Both the position numbers and the translations under genes were made by a program. Shown here one piece after another: positions 1 to 9,375 of a DNA stretch of 51,783 bases. The notes below the pieces were generated by a model that was not told the DNA's origin, did not search any database, and saw nothing but the letters and a program-made list of their open reading frames with translations. Source of the stretch: Panacagrimonas sp052386745. Its GTDB lineage: Bacteria > Pseudomonadota > Gammaproteobacteria > Nevskiales > Nevskiaceae. The first letter of the stretch is position 1; every line of letters starts with the position of its first letter. Location of the stretch: the NCBI GenBank assembly GCA_052386745.1, contig JBQTJW010000017.1, positions 1 to 51,783 on the forward strand. Reading direction: 5' to 3'.

Positions 1-28
1 CGATCCGGGTTTCGAGTCCGGATCGCAT
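1..28 (-). CDS. 5' end of an unidentified gene (partial)
   Basis: An ATG on the minus strand (bases 28-26) is preceded by a perfect GGAGG (bases 35-39 complement) six bases upstream, so a gene very probably starts here and runs out of the window. Only nine codons are visible (MRSGLETRI), too few to name it. It lies downstream of xseB-ispA on the same strand, where dxs often sits, but the residues do not let me confirm that. The visible codons contain an 8-bp inverted repeat (CGATCCGG, 1-8; CCGGATCG, 18-25). Bases 29-127 hold nothing else that I recognise. Confidence 0.45.
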
Positions 29-127
29 CAGAAACCTCCGAAATCAGGTCGGTCGGCAGCCGTCGCCGACACCCCGCGCCTCTGCATCGCCACCGCCACG
101 CTCAAATTGAACCTGTGCAGGGTTTCC

Positions 128-1018
128 CTAGTGCTCGCGCCGCTCGATGAACCGCGCCAGCCACGCCAGCGGTTCGCCGGCGGGGCCGAAGCGGCGCAGG
201 GCCTGGTGCGCGGTGTGGAACAGGTCGGCGGCGCGTTCCTTGGCGGCGGGCAGGCCCATGACGGCGGGGTAGGTGGACTTGCCGCTCACCTCGTCCTTGC
301 CGGCGGTCTTGCCCAGGCTGGCGTCGCTGCCTTCGATGTCGAGCACGTCGTCCTGGATCTGGAACGCCAGGCCAATGCACTTGCCGTAGCGGTCCAGCGC
401 GTCGAACGCGGCTTCGTCGTCCTGCGCCCGGGCGAGGCTGGCGAGCCGCAGGCAGGCGCGGATGAGGGCGCCGGTCTTGTGCACGTGCAGGGCTTCGAGC
501 TCGGCCAGCGACAGCTGCTTGCCCTCGGAGTCGAGGTCGATGGCCTGGCCACCGACCATGCCGCGCGAGCCGGCCGCCTCGGCCAGGCACTCGATCATGC
601 GGATGCGCCGCTCGGCGTCGATGCGCGTGTCCCGCGCCAGCACCTGGAAGGCGAGCGTCTGCAGGGCGTCGCCGACAAGGATGGCGGTGGCCTCGCTGAA
701 GCGCTTGTGCACGGTGGGAAAGCCGCGGCGCAGGTCGTCGTCGTCCATGGACGGCAGGTCGTCGTGCACCAGCGAATAGGCGTGGATGAGTTCCACCGCG
801 CAGGCGGCGGCGTCCACCGCCTCGGGCTTCAGGCCCAGCACCTCGGCCGCCGCGTAGACCAGCAGCGGGCGCAGGCGCTTGCCGCGGGCGGTGGCGTAGC
901 GCATGGCCTCGTGCAGGCTGGCCGGGTGCTGCGTGGCCGGCGGCAGTTGCTGGTCCAGCACCGCGGCCAGGCGCGCCTCGTAGCCGGCCACGCGCAGTTC
1001 GAACGCCGCGGTGTTCAT
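128..1018 (-). CDS. ispA: Polyprenyl (farnesyl) diphosphate synthase IspA
   Basis: A 296-residue trans-isoprenyl diphosphate synthase. It condenses isopentenyl diphosphate with allylic diphosphates to give farnesyl diphosphate for quinones and undecaprenyl phosphate, in the cytoplasm. Both aspartate-rich motifs are present: DDLPSMDDDD near residues 86-95 and DDVLD near 223-227. The GKRLRP substrate loop is at about 46-51. Length is normal for the family. The start overlaps the end of xseB by four bases, so the two are very likely translationally coupled, as in many gammaproteobacteria. Geranyl- or octaprenyl-type specificity cannot be excluded from the sequence alone, but the xseB partner favours IspA. 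Confidence 0.93.
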   Translation of the reverse strand: MNTAAFELRVAGYEARLAAVLDQQLPPATQHPASLHEAMRYATARGKRLRPLLVYAAAEVLGLKPEAVDAAACAVELIHAYSLVHDDLPSMDDDDLRRGFPTVHKRFSEATAILVGDALQTLAFQVLARDTRIDAERRIRMIECLAEAAGSRGMVGGQAIDLDSEGKQLSLAELEALHVHKTGALIRACLRLASLARAQDDEAAFDALDRYGKCIGLAFQIQDDVLDIEGSDASLGKTAGKDEVSGKSTYPAVMGLPAAKERAADLFHTAHQALRRFGPAGEPLAWLARFIERREH

Positions 1019-1356
1019 GCGCCGGGGGCGGCCTCGTCCTCGTCCAGCAGGTTGCGCACCTTGAGCTCGGCGGTGTCCAACGAGCGGCGGCAGGAGCGGG
1101 TGAGCTGGCTGCCGCGCTCGAACAGGCGCAGCGAATCCTCCAGCCGCAGGTCGCCTTTCTCCATCTGGGCGACGATGCTTTCGAGCTCCTGCATTTCCTG
1201 CTCGAAGCGGGCGACGGCGTCTTCCACCACTTCGACGGGAGCGGCGACGGGAGTGGCTGGAGTGCCAACCGGTGCGGCAGCCGGCGCGGTGCGATCAAAG
1301 CGCTCCGGCTGCTCCAAGGGCAGGGTCGGCAGGCTGGGTTCGGCTCGCTTGGGCAT
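1015..1356 (-). CDS. xseB: Exodeoxyribonuclease VII small subunit XseB
   Basis: A 113-residue protein whose second half is the XseB helical hairpin (FEQEMQELESIVAQMEKGDL, then LEDSLRLFERG). It binds the XseA large subunit to form exonuclease VII, which degrades single-stranded DNA. The family is usually about 80 residues. Here roughly 40 extra N-terminal residues rich in Pro and Ala precede the conserved part, so either the protein has a disordered N-terminal tail or the true start lies further in. The Shine-Dalgarno at the listed ATG is weak. It is first in a two-gene unit with ispA and divergent from parE; the minus strand carries a TAGACT box at 1385-1390 with no matching -35. Confidence 0.88.
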   Translation of the reverse strand: MPKRAEPSLPTLPLEQPERFDRTAPAAAPVGTPATPVAAPVEVVEDAVARFEQEMQELESIVAQMEKGDLRLEDSLRLFERGSQLTRSCRRSLDTAELKVRNLLDEDEAAPGA

Positions 1357-1459
1357 GTGGCTTCAGGGCTGCATGGGGCTCACTAGTCTACCGGTGGCGC
1401 TTGCTTGCGGGGCCCCAGGCCATCCGATACGGTGCGCCCCGCCCAACCTCCCCGACCCC

Positions 1460-3367
1460 ATGGCCCCCTCCCGCGACGCGCAACAGACCTACGGCGCCGA
1501 AGCCATCGAAGTGCTGCAAGGCCTCGACCCGGTGCGCAAGCGCCCGGGCATGTACACCGACACCACGCGGCCCAACCACCTGGCGCAGGAAGTGATCGAC
1601 AACGCCGTGGACGAGGCCCTGGCCGGCCACGCCTCGCGGCTGGACGTCACCGTCTTTGCCGATGGCTCGCTGCTGGGCGCGGACGACGGCCGCGGCATGC
1701 CGGTGGACATCCACCCCGAGCACGGCGTGTCGGGCGTGGAACTGATCATGACCAAGCTGCACTCGGGCGCGAAGTTCTCCAACAAGCAGTACCAGTTCTC
1801 CGGCGGCCTGCACGGCGTCGGGGTCTCCGTGGTGAACGCGTTGTCGGCCAAGCTCGAAGTGCACGTGTGCCGCGGCGGCACCGAGTACGCCATGGAGTTT
1901 CGCGACGGCCACCTGCACGGCGCGCTGGTGCCGGTGGGATCGGTGCCCAGGTCGCGCACGGGCACGTCGGTGCGCTTCTGGCCCGATCCCAAGTATTTCG
2001 ACAGCCCCAAATTCTCGGTGCCGCGGCTCAAGCAGATCCTGCGCGCCAAGGCCGTGCTGTGCCCCAACCTGCGGGTGTCGCTGGACGACCAGGTGGCCGG
2101 CGAGCAGACCGTGTGGCAGTACGAGAACGGCCTCACCGATTACCTCAAGGATTCGCTGCAGGGCTGCGAGACGCTGCCGGCCGAACCCTTCGTGGGCAGC
2201 TTCAAGGCCGAGCGCGAACAGGCCGACTGGGCGCTGCTGTGGATCAACGGCGACGGCCCGAGCGAGGCGATCGCCGAGTCCTACGTGAACCTCATCCCCA
2301 CCGCCCAGGGCGGCACGCACGTGAACGGCCTGCGCACCGGGCTCACCGAGGCCATCCGCGAGTTCTGCGAGTTCCGCAATCTTCTGCCACGCGGCCTCAA
2401 GCTCTCGCCGGAAGACGTTTGGCAGGGCTGCGCCTACGTGCTCAGCGTGAAGATGCAGGACCCGCAGTTCGCAGGCCAGACCAAGGAGCGGCTGTCCTCG
2501 CGCGAGACCGCGGCCTTTGTCTCCGGCGTGGTGCACGACTCCTTCGGCCTGTGGCTCAACCAGCATCCCGAGCAGGGCGAGTTGGTGGCGCAGCTGGTGA
2601 TTGCCAACGCCAACGCGCGCATGAAGCTGGCCAAGCAGGTGGTGCGCAAGAAGATCACCAGCGGCCCCGCGCTGCCCGGCAAGCTGGCGGACTGCGTACT
2701 CACCGACCTTGCGCAGACCGAGCTGTTCCTGGTGGAAGGCGACTCCGCCGGCGGCAGCGCCAAGCAGGCGCGCGACCGCGACACGCAGGCCATCATGCCC
2801 CTGCGCGGCAAGATCCTGAACACCTGGGAAGTGGAAGCCGGCGAGGCGCTGGCCTCCAACGAGATCCACGACATCAGCGTGGCCATCGGCGTGGACCCGG
2901 GCTCGGCCGATCTCTCCGGCCTGCGCTACGGCAAGATCTGCGTGCTGGCCGACGCCGATTCCGACGGCCTGCACATCGCCACCCTGCTGTGCGCGCTGTT
3001 CCTGCGCCACTACCGGCCGCTGGTGGAGGCCGGGCACGTGTACATCGCCATGCCGCCGCTGTTCCGCATCGACGCCGGCAAGAACGTGTACTACGCGCTG
3101 GACGAATCCGAGCGCCAGGGCGTGCTTGACCGGCTCACCGCGGAAGGCAACCGCTCCAAGATCCAGGTCACGCGATTCAAGGGCTTGGGCGAGATGAACC
3201 CGCTGCAGCTGCGCGAAACCACCATGGCGCGCGACACGCGCCGGCTGGTGCAGCTGTCCATCGACGAAACACCCGCCGAACAGATCCTGGACATGCTGCT
3301 GGCCAAGAAGCGCGCCGGCGATCGCAAGGACTGGCTGGAGCGCGAAGGCAATCGTGCGGAGGTGTAA
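1460..3367 (+). CDS. parE: DNA topoisomerase IV subunit B ParE
   Basis: A 635-residue type IIA topoisomerase ATPase subunit that works with ParC to decatenate daughter chromosomes. The GHKL ATPase shows EVIDNAVDEAL (about 44-54), DDGRGM (75-80) and the GGLHGVG lid (115-121). The TOPRIM metal site shows EGDSAGG near residue 425 and DADSDG near 497. Length matches ParE (about 630) rather than GyrB, and the large TOPRIM insert of gammaproteobacterial GyrB is missing. The open frame extends far upstream, but homology begins at the ATG at 1460, just inside the divergent gap from xseB. parC is not in the window, so the two subunits are encoded apart. Confidence 0.95.
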   Translation: MAPSRDAQQTYGAEAIEVLQGLDPVRKRPGMYTDTTRPNHLAQEVIDNAVDEALAGHASRLDVTVFADGSLLGADDGRGMPVDIHPEHGVSGVELIMTKLHSGAKFSNKQYQFSGGLHGVGVSVVNALSAKLEVHVCRGGTEYAMEFRDGHLHGALVPVGSVPRSRTGTSVRFWPDPKYFDSPKFSVPRLKQILRAKAVLCPNLRVSLDDQVAGEQTVWQYENGLTDYLKDSLQGCETLPAEPFVGSFKAEREQADWALLWINGDGPSEAIAESYVNLIPTAQGGTHVNGLRTGLTEAIREFCEFRNLLPRGLKLSPEDVWQGCAYVLSVKMQDPQFAGQTKERLSSRETAAFVSGVVHDSFGLWLNQHPEQGELVAQLVIANANARMKLAKQVVRKKITSGPALPGKLADCVLTDLAQTELFLVEGDSAGGSAKQARDRDTQAIMPLRGKILNTWEVEAGEALASNEIHDISVAIGVDPGSADLSGLRYGKICVLADADSDGLHIATLLCALFLRHYRPLVEAGHVYIAMPPLFRIDAGKNVYYALDESERQGVLDRLTAEGNRSKIQVTRFKGLGEMNPLQLRETTMARDTRRLVQLSIDETPAEQILDMLLAKKRAGDRKDWLEREGNRAEV

Positions 3368-3534
3368 ACCTCGTGCTCCGGGTTCAGGCGCGGGCTTGTC
3401 GCCTGCGGTGACGGGGCAGGTCCGGCCAAGTTGAAAGCCACGACGGATCGACCATCGTCGCTGCCACGCCCTGGCGCTTGTCTAGCCTGGGCCGAAGTCT
3501 CAGGATGACCCATCGAAATGCGCTGGAGATTGGC

Positions 3535-3915
3535 ATGGGGCTGGCTTACGCCGACGTGAAGCTGTCGAACGAATGGCGCCGCCTGTCGTTGAACGTGAAG
3601 GCATTGGTGGATACCGGCGCGCTTTTCCTGTGCATTCCGGAGTCGGTGGCGGTGCAGCTTGGCTACGATCTGACGGAGGTACGCCGCCGCCAGGCGACGC
3701 TGGCGGACGGATCGACGCGAACGGTGCCGGTGGTGCCGGCCGTGCTGCTGGAGTTCGAGAACCGCTGGTATTCGGGTGAGGCGATGGTGATTGGCGACGA
3801 ACCCCTGATCGGCTGCATCCCGATGGAGGCGATGGACGTGATCGTCGAGCCCAGAACACAGAGGATGATGGTCAATCCGGCACATCCCAACGTCGCGGTA
3901 ACGCATGTGAAATAG
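3535..3915 (+). CDS. Retropepsin-like clan AA aspartic protease
   Basis: A 126-residue single-domain protein of the retroviral-type aspartic protease fold. The catalytic motif is LVDTGAL near residue 25, followed by the typical LADGST strand and a C-terminal VIGDEPLIG...MEAMDVIVEP segment that matches the flap-to-end pattern of small bacterial clan AA proteases. Such proteins would act as homodimers; their substrates are generally unknown. No signal peptide or membrane segment, so it is probably cytoplasmic. The start at 3535 is chosen because GGAG (3525-3528) lies six bases upstream; an earlier ATG at 3505 and a TTG at 3478 are in frame. It stands alone between parE and the GMC oxidoreductase gene. 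Confidence 0.75.
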   Translation: MGLAYADVKLSNEWRRLSLNVKALVDTGALFLCIPESVAVQLGYDLTEVRRRQATLADGSTRTVPVVPAVLLEFENRWYSGEAMVIGDEPLIGCIPMEAMDVIVEPRTQRMMVNPAHPNVAVTHVK

Positions 3916-4016
3916 CGGCAAGTCGGTACGGTGCGGTCACCAGACGATGTGTCGCGTCGGCGTCGAAGGTATCTACAGCCGTCTTTTCGCGTACTCCATT
4001 TTCTTTTTCCCGAACC

Positions 4017-5675
4017 ATGATCGACGACGCTGACTCCCTGCCCGGCGGCCAGACGCTGGAGGCCGACTGCATCATCGTCGGAGCCGGTGCGGCCGGTTTC
4101 ACGCTGGCGCTGGAAATGCGCGACTCCGGCTTCAGCGTGCTGGTGCTGGAGTCCGGCGGCCTCAGGCCGGAGCCGGCCACGCACGCGCTCTACAACGGCC
4201 AGACGGCGGACGAGCATCTGCATCCCTCGCCTGACAAATACCGTCAGCGCTGCCTGGGCGGCTCCACCATCATCTGGGGCGGGCGCTGCATGCCGTTCGA
4301 TCCCATCGACTTCGAAGCGCGCAGTTACATGCCGCACAGCGGCTGGCCCTTCGGCGTGGACGAACTGCTGCCGTTCTACCCGCGCGCCAACGAGATCGCG
4401 GAGGCCGGGCGTTTCGCCTACACCGCCGAGGCGGCCTACGACGGCGCCTCGCACCCCATCCTCGACGGCTTCACCAGCACGCGCGTGTCGCAGAACCGGC
4501 TGGAGCGCTTCAGCCTGCCCACCAATTTCGCGAAGAGCCACGGCGAGGCCATCCGCACGTCGCAGAATGTGCGCGTGCTGCTGCACGCCAACTGCACCGG
4601 CATCCGCCTGGTGCCGGACGGCTCGCGGGTGGATCACCTGGACGTCGCCACCCTTGGCGGCAAGCGCTTCACCGCCCGGGCGCGGCACTACGTGCTGGCC
4701 ACCGGCGGCCTGGAAGTGCCGCGCCTGCTGCTGGCGAGCCGCGACGTGAAGCCCGCCGGCATCGGCAACGACCACGACCTGGTCGGCCGCTACTACATGT
4801 GCCACCTCGCCGGTGCGCTGGGCACGTTCACCGTGAGCCTGCCGCGCGCCGCGGTCTGGCACGGCTACGAGGTGACGCCCGAGGGCATCTACGCGCGCCG
4901 CCGTTTTGCCATCGCGGAACAGACGCAGCGCGAGCTGGGCATCGGCAACCTGGTGGCGCGCCTGCACTTCGCGCGCATCACCGATCCGGCGCATCGCAGC
5001 GGCATCCTGTCGGGCCTGTATTTGGCCAAGGCCTTCATCCGCTACGAGTACACCAAGCGCCTGCACGGCGACGAGCAGCGCACGGTGAAGAACTGGCTGC
5101 TGCACGTGCGCAACGTGATCCTGGACCCGTTCGACACCATCGCGTTCCTGTGGCACTGGCTGACCAAGCGCACGCTGGCCCGGCGCAAGTTTCCGTCGGT
5201 GGTGCTGCCTTCGCGCGGCAACCGCTTCAGCATCGACTTCCACTCCGAGCAGGAGCCCAACCCCGACAGCCGCATCACGCTCACCGACGAGAAGGACGCG
5301 CTGGGCATGCCGCGCATCCGCATCGACTGGCGCTACACCGAGGGCGACATCCGCACCGTGGTCAAATCCATCGAGGTGCTGAAGGAAGAATTCGCGCGCA
5401 GCGGCGTGGGCACGCTGGAGTACGACGAGGCCACCCTGGGCGAGGAGATCATGCGCTACGGCGCCTACGGCGGGCACCACGTGGGCACCGCGCGCATGGG
5501 CGTGGACCCCAGCCGCAGCGTGGTGGACCCGGACTGCTGCGTGCACGGCGTGTCCAACCTGCACATCGCCAGCTCGGCGGTGTTCCCCACCTCCGGCCAG
5601 GCCAACCCCACGCTGACCATCCTCGCCCTCACGCTGCGGCTGGCGGGACGGCTCAAGCGCCTGCTGGCCGCGTGA
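4017..5675 (+). CDS. GMC-family FAD-dependent oxidoreductase
   Basis: A 552-residue glucose-methanol-choline oxidoreductase. The FAD-binding GAGAAG turn is at residues 22-27 and continues to LVLESGG. The GMC signature region (LGGSTIIWGGRCMPF) is near 80-95. The C-terminal catalytic region has the active-site histidine (HHVGTARMG) and the SGQANPTLTI closing motif. The substrate is probably an alcohol or sugar, but cannot be told from the motifs. No signal peptide and no adjacent cytochrome or gluconate-dehydrogenase small subunit gene is present, so it is not an obvious three-subunit dehydrogenase. The 101-base gap upstream shows no clear promoter and the ATG has no Shine-Dalgarno. Confidence 0.85.
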   Translation: MIDDADSLPGGQTLEADCIIVGAGAAGFTLALEMRDSGFSVLVLESGGLRPEPATHALYNGQTADEHLHPSPDKYRQRCLGGSTIIWGGRCMPFDPIDFEARSYMPHSGWPFGVDELLPFYPRANEIAEAGRFAYTAEAAYDGASHPILDGFTSTRVSQNRLERFSLPTNFAKSHGEAIRTSQNVRVLLHANCTGIRLVPDGSRVDHLDVATLGGKRFTARARHYVLATGGLEVPRLLLASRDVKPAGIGNDHDLVGRYYMCHLAGALGTFTVSLPRAAVWHGYEVTPEGIYARRRFAIAEQTQRELGIGNLVARLHFARITDPAHRSGILSGLYLAKAFIRYEYTKRLHGDEQRTVKNWLLHVRNVILDPFDTIAFLWHWLTKRTLARRKFPSVVLPSRGNRFSIDFHSEQEPNPDSRITLTDEKDALGMPRIRIDWRYTEGDIRTVVKSIEVLKEEFARSGVGTLEYDEATLGEEIMRYGAYGGHHVGTARMGVDPSRSVVDPDCCVHGVSNLHIASSAVFPTSGQANPTLTILALTLRLAGRLKRLLAA

Positions 5676-5697
5676 TGCGCCGCGGGCCGGGGGCCGC

Positions 5698-7929
5698 GTG
5701 AGCAGCGGTCCGGCCGACGAACTGCACGCGGCGCTCAAGCGCTGGTTCGGCTTCGAGGCTTTCCGCCCCGGCCAGGAGGCGGTGGTGCGCGACGCGCTGG
5801 CCGGGCGCGACCTGCTTGCCATCATGCCCACGGGCGGCGGCAAGTCCCTGTGCTTCCAGCTCGCGGCGCTGCTGCGGCCGGGGGTGATGATCGTGGTCTC
5901 GCCGCTCATCGCGCTCATGCAGGACCAGGTGCGGCAGCTGCGCGCGATGGGCATTGCCGCCGGCTTCCTCAATTCCAGCGCCAGCGCCGACGAGGCCGCC
6001 AGCACCAGCGCCGCCGCGCTCTCGGGCGAGCTGAAGCTGCTGTACCTCTCGCCCGAGCGGCTGCTGATGCCGGACTTTCTCGGCGGCTTCGTGCGGCGCC
6101 TCGCGGACGGGCGTGGGCTGTCGGGCTTCACCATCGACGAGGCGCACTGCGTGTCGGAATGGGGCCACGACTTCCGTCCGGAGTACCGCCAGCTCGGCGC
6201 GCTGCGCACGCAGTTCCCCGACGTGCCCGCGTTCGCCTTCACCGCCACCGCGACCACGCGCGTGCGCGCCGACATCCTGGCCCAGCTGCGCATGCCAGCA
6301 GCCGCCACGCACCTGGCGAGCTTCAACCGTCCCAACCTGTTCTACGCGGTGCGGCCCAAGGCCGGGCAGGCCTACGTCGAACTGCTGGCGCAGGCGCGCA
6401 AGGGCGGCGCCGGCATCGTCTACTGCCTGTCGCGCAAGCGCGTGGACGAACTCGCCGAGAAGCTGCACGGCGATGGCGTGCGCGCGCTGCCGTACCACGC
6501 CGGGCTGGACGCGCAGACGCGGCGCGAGAACCAGGAAGGCTTCATCCGCGACGACGCGCAGGTGATGTGCGCGACGGTGGCCTTCGGCATGGGCATCAAC
6601 AAGCCGGACGTGCGCTGGGTGGTGCATTACGACCTGCCCAAGACCATGGAAGGCTATTACCAGGAAGCGGGCCGCGCCGGGCGCGACGGCGAGCCGGCCC
6701 GCTGCACGCTGTTCTTCGGCGTGGGCGACATCCGCACCGCGGAATTCCTGATCGCGCAGAAGGCCGATCCCCACACCGGCGAGCCGCTGGAAGCCGAACA
6801 GCGCATGGCGCGCCAGCAGCTGCGGCAGGTGGTGGATTACGCCGAGTCACCCGAGTGCCGGCGGGCGGTGCAGCTGCGCTACTTCGGCGAGGCGTTTACA
6901 GGCCCCTGCGGCGCCTGCGACAACTGCACCGAGCCGCGCGTGACCGAGGACTGGACCCTGGAAGCGCAGCAGCTGCTGTCCTGCGTGGCGCGGCTGGCCC
7001 AGCGCGGCCAGCGATTCGGCGCCGGCACCGCCATCGAGATCCTGCGCGGAGTGGAGAACCAGAAGCTGATCGACCGCGGGCACCAGAGCCTCAGCACCTA
7101 CGGCATCGGCAAGCATCGCTCGCAGGACGAATGGCGCCACCTGGTGCGCGCGCTGCTGCACCAGGGCCTGCTGGAGGAGACCGGCGACGGATACCCGGTG
7201 CTGCGGCTGGTCGAGTCCAGCCGCGCCGTGCTCAAGGGCGAGCGCCGGCTGCTGATTGCGCCACAGCCCGCGCGCGAACGGCCGCGGCGCGGCCAGAAGG
7301 CCGGCGCCGATCCGGCCTTGCCGCCGCAGCCGCAGGCCGAGGCGCTGTTCGAACGCCTGCGCGCGCTGCGCAAGCAGCTGGCCGATGCCCAGGGCGTTCC
7401 GCCCTACGTGGTGTTCGGCGACGCCAGCCTGCGCGAGATGGCCACGCAGCAGCCCTGCGGCGCCGACGCGTTCCAGGCTATTTCCGGCGTCGGCAGCCGC
7501 AAGCTCGCGCAGTACGGGCCGGCGTTCACCGCGGCCATCCGCGCGTTCCGCGCCGAGCAGGGAATGGCCGAACGCGAGTCGGCGGCCAGCTTCGAGCGCC
7601 CCATGCGCACCGACGAGGACGTGGACAGCGACACCGTGCAGGCCACGCGCAGCCTGTTCGACAGCGGGCTCGGCATCCAGCAGATCGCCGCCCGGCGCGG
7701 GTTGGCTGCGCCCACCATCTACGGGCACGTGGAATTGCTGCTTGCCGCCGGCCAGCCGCTGAAACTGGAGCAGGAAATTCCCCCGGCCCGGCTCCAGAAG
7801 ATGGTGAAGACGCTCCAGCTCCACGGCCACCAGCGCCTGAAACAGGCCTGGGATGCGCTCGGCGGCGAGTGCAGCTACGACGAGCTGCGCCTGGCGCGGG
7901 GCTGGCTGCGCGGCAGGGTCAACGACTGA
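5698..7929 (+). CDS. recQ: ATP-dependent DNA helicase RecQ
   Basis: A 743-residue superfamily 2 3'-5' DNA helicase for recombination and repair. Walker A is TGGGKS near 45-50 and the box II is DEAHC near 147. The RecQ zinc-binding cysteines are at about 386-410 (C...CGACDNC). The RQC winged helix follows, with an HRDC domain near 545-615. An additional C-terminal helix-turn-helix of the helicase-associated type (QQIAARRGLAAPTIYGHV) lies near 660-680. At 743 residues it is longer than E. coli RecQ (about 610) because of that last domain. It starts with GTG 22 bases after the GMC gene, whose product is not obviously related. Confidence 0.93.
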   Translation: MSSGPADELHAALKRWFGFEAFRPGQEAVVRDALAGRDLLAIMPTGGGKSLCFQLAALLRPGVMIVVSPLIALMQDQVRQLRAMGIAAGFLNSSASADEAASTSAAALSGELKLLYLSPERLLMPDFLGGFVRRLADGRGLSGFTIDEAHCVSEWGHDFRPEYRQLGALRTQFPDVPAFAFTATATTRVRADILAQLRMPAAATHLASFNRPNLFYAVRPKAGQAYVELLAQARKGGAGIVYCLSRKRVDELAEKLHGDGVRALPYHAGLDAQTRRENQEGFIRDDAQVMCATVAFGMGINKPDVRWVVHYDLPKTMEGYYQEAGRAGRDGEPARCTLFFGVGDIRTAEFLIAQKADPHTGEPLEAEQRMARQQLRQVVDYAESPECRRAVQLRYFGEAFTGPCGACDNCTEPRVTEDWTLEAQQLLSCVARLAQRGQRFGAGTAIEILRGVENQKLIDRGHQSLSTYGIGKHRSQDEWRHLVRALLHQGLLEETGDGYPVLRLVESSRAVLKGERRLLIAPQPARERPRRGQKAGADPALPPQPQAEALFERLRALRKQLADAQGVPPYVVFGDASLREMATQQPCGADAFQAISGVGSRKLAQYGPAFTAAIRAFRAEQGMAERESAASFERPMRTDEDVDSDTVQATRSLFDSGLGIQQIAARRGLAAPTIYGHVELLLAAGQPLKLEQEIPPARLQKMVKTLQLHGHQRLKQAWDALGGECSYDELRLARGWLRGRVND

Positions 7930-8038
7930 CGCGCCCGGCCGCCGACTTGAACCGGCCGGTGGCGCGGGGTTAGTGTCCCCGGGCGACGTCCGTGCGGCCC
8001 CTGGACGAACCCCTTCAACCCTGAGCGGTCACATCGTC

Positions 8039-8530
8039 ATGAAAGCGTTCCTCGCAAACCTGTGGTTGAGCGCTGCCCTCGCACTTGCCGCCACCTCTGC
8101 CCAAGCCTGGGCGGACCGCGACCTCGGGACCTTTGCGGCGGTGGACGAACAGGGCCAGCCGAGCGGCAAGGTGATGCGCGTATCGCGCCGCGGCGATGCC
8201 TGGAAGTTTGAAGACCGCCAGCCGGATGGCTCGTGGATCGACGTGACCTGCCAGGGCGGATGCCAGCACCAGGCTGCCAGCAGCGAGCAGGTGATCGAGT
8301 TTTTCGGTTCGCCCCCGCCGCCCACCATCAGGCCGGAGTGCGTCCACAACAGCCAGTACGCGTTCTGCCATTTCTCCTCGGCGTCGGGCCAGAACGACCG
8401 CGAGGGCTTTGCCCTGGTGGTCAAGATCGGCGAGCGCTGGATGCCGATCACGCTGGCGCGCATGCCGGGTGGCGAGCAGGACGAGCCGACGCCGGAAGCC
8501 CCGCAGCTCGAAGCCGCCAGCCTGCGGTGA
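8039..8530 (+). CDS. Small secreted protein with four cysteines, unknown
   Basis: A 163-residue protein not recognised. A clear Sec signal peptide covers about residues 1-25 (a hydrophobic run ending ATSAQAWA). The mature part has two cysteine pairs (TCQGGCQ and PECVHNSQYAFCHF), which could form disulfides in the periplasm, and a Pro/Glu-rich C-terminal tail. The ATG at 8039 is the natural start for the signal peptide; the open frame upstream of it overlaps recQ and is not coding. It sits between recQ and the sirtuin gene on the same strand, with no evident functional link to either. Confidence 0.7.
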   Translation: MKAFLANLWLSAALALAATSAQAWADRDLGTFAAVDEQGQPSGKVMRVSRRGDAWKFEDRQPDGSWIDVTCQGGCQHQAASSEQVIEFFGSPPPPTIRPECVHNSQYAFCHFSSASGQNDREGFALVVKIGERWMPITLARMPGGEQDEPTPEAPQLEAASLR

Positions 8531-8557
8531 ACCCGCGGGTCGTGCGCGCAGCCGGCG

Positions 8558-9322
8558 ATGAGTGAGGCCGCCCCGCTCATCGAGGCCGCTGGAATCCTGG
8601 CCGCCGCGCGCCGCGTGCTGGTGATCACCGGCGCCGGCATTTCGGCGGACTCGGGGCTGCCGACCTACCGCGGCATCGGCGGCCTGTACGAGTCCGGGCT
8701 CACCGAGGACGAGGTGCCGATCGAAGCGGCGCTGTCCGGCCGCATGCTGCGCTCCAATCCCGCCATCACCTGGAAGTATCTGCTGCAGGTGGAATCGGCC
8801 TGCCGCGCCGCCCGCGCCAATGCCGGGCACCAGGCGCTGGCGCGCATGGCCGGGCGTTTCCGCCGGTTTACGGTGCTCACCCAGAACATCGACGGCTTTC
8901 ATCGCCAGGCCGGGCAGGATGCCGTGATCGAGATCCACGGCAACGTCAACGAGCTGTTCTGCACCGAGTGTGCGCGCGAGTGGCGCGTGCCCGACTACGC
9001 CGGCCTCAAGGTGCCGCCGCGCTGCGAGGACTGCCATGGTGCGGTGCGGCCACGGGTGGTGCTGTTTGGCGAGGCCCTGCCCGAACGGGCCTTGCAGCAG
9101 CTGGACGAGGCGCTGGCGCAGGGCGTGGACGCGGTGATGAGCGTGGGCACCACCAGCGTGTTCCCCTACATCGCCGGCCCGGTGCTGCAGGCGGCAGCCA
9201 TGGGTGTGCCGACCATCGAGATCAACCCGGGCGAGACCGAGGTGTCGCCCGTGGTGCGCGTGCGCATCCGCGAACGTGCCGGCGTGGCGCTGCCCCGGCT
9301 GCTGGCGCTGCTGGAACAGTAG
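8558..9322 (+). CDS. NAD-dependent protein deacylase, Sir2 family
   Basis: A 254-residue sirtuin. It removes acyl groups from lysine side chains using NAD, in the cytoplasm. The NAD-binding GAGISADSG is at 25-33, TQNIDGFH near 108-115, and the catalytic histidine in IHGNV near 127. The zinc module has CTEC near 135-138 and CEDC near 156-159. The residues that mark class III desuccinylases (Tyr and Arg in an AxxxYxxR pattern) were not evident, so an ordinary deacetylase is more likely. It begins 27 bases after the four-cysteine secreted protein. No ribosome site stands out ahead of the ATG. Confidence 0.88.
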   Translation: MSEAAPLIEAAGILAAARRVLVITGAGISADSGLPTYRGIGGLYESGLTEDEVPIEAALSGRMLRSNPAITWKYLLQVESACRAARANAGHQALARMAGRFRRFTVLTQNIDGFHRQAGQDAVIEIHGNVNELFCTECAREWRVPDYAGLKVPPRCEDCHGAVRPRVVLFGEALPERALQQLDEALAQGVDAVMSVGTTSVFPYIAGPVLQAAAMGVPTIEINPGETEVSPVVRVRIRERAGVALPRLLALLEQ

Positions 9323-9375
9323 CGACGCTCAGGCCGGCGCTTGCCGGGCGCAAACCCGGTCCCGCATAGTCCGGC

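Noticed and set aside
3663..6335. 890-codon open frame on the minus strand
   Set aside because: It lies antisense to the protease, GMC and recQ genes, has no recognisable domain, and is the kind of spurious frame that very high GC produces.
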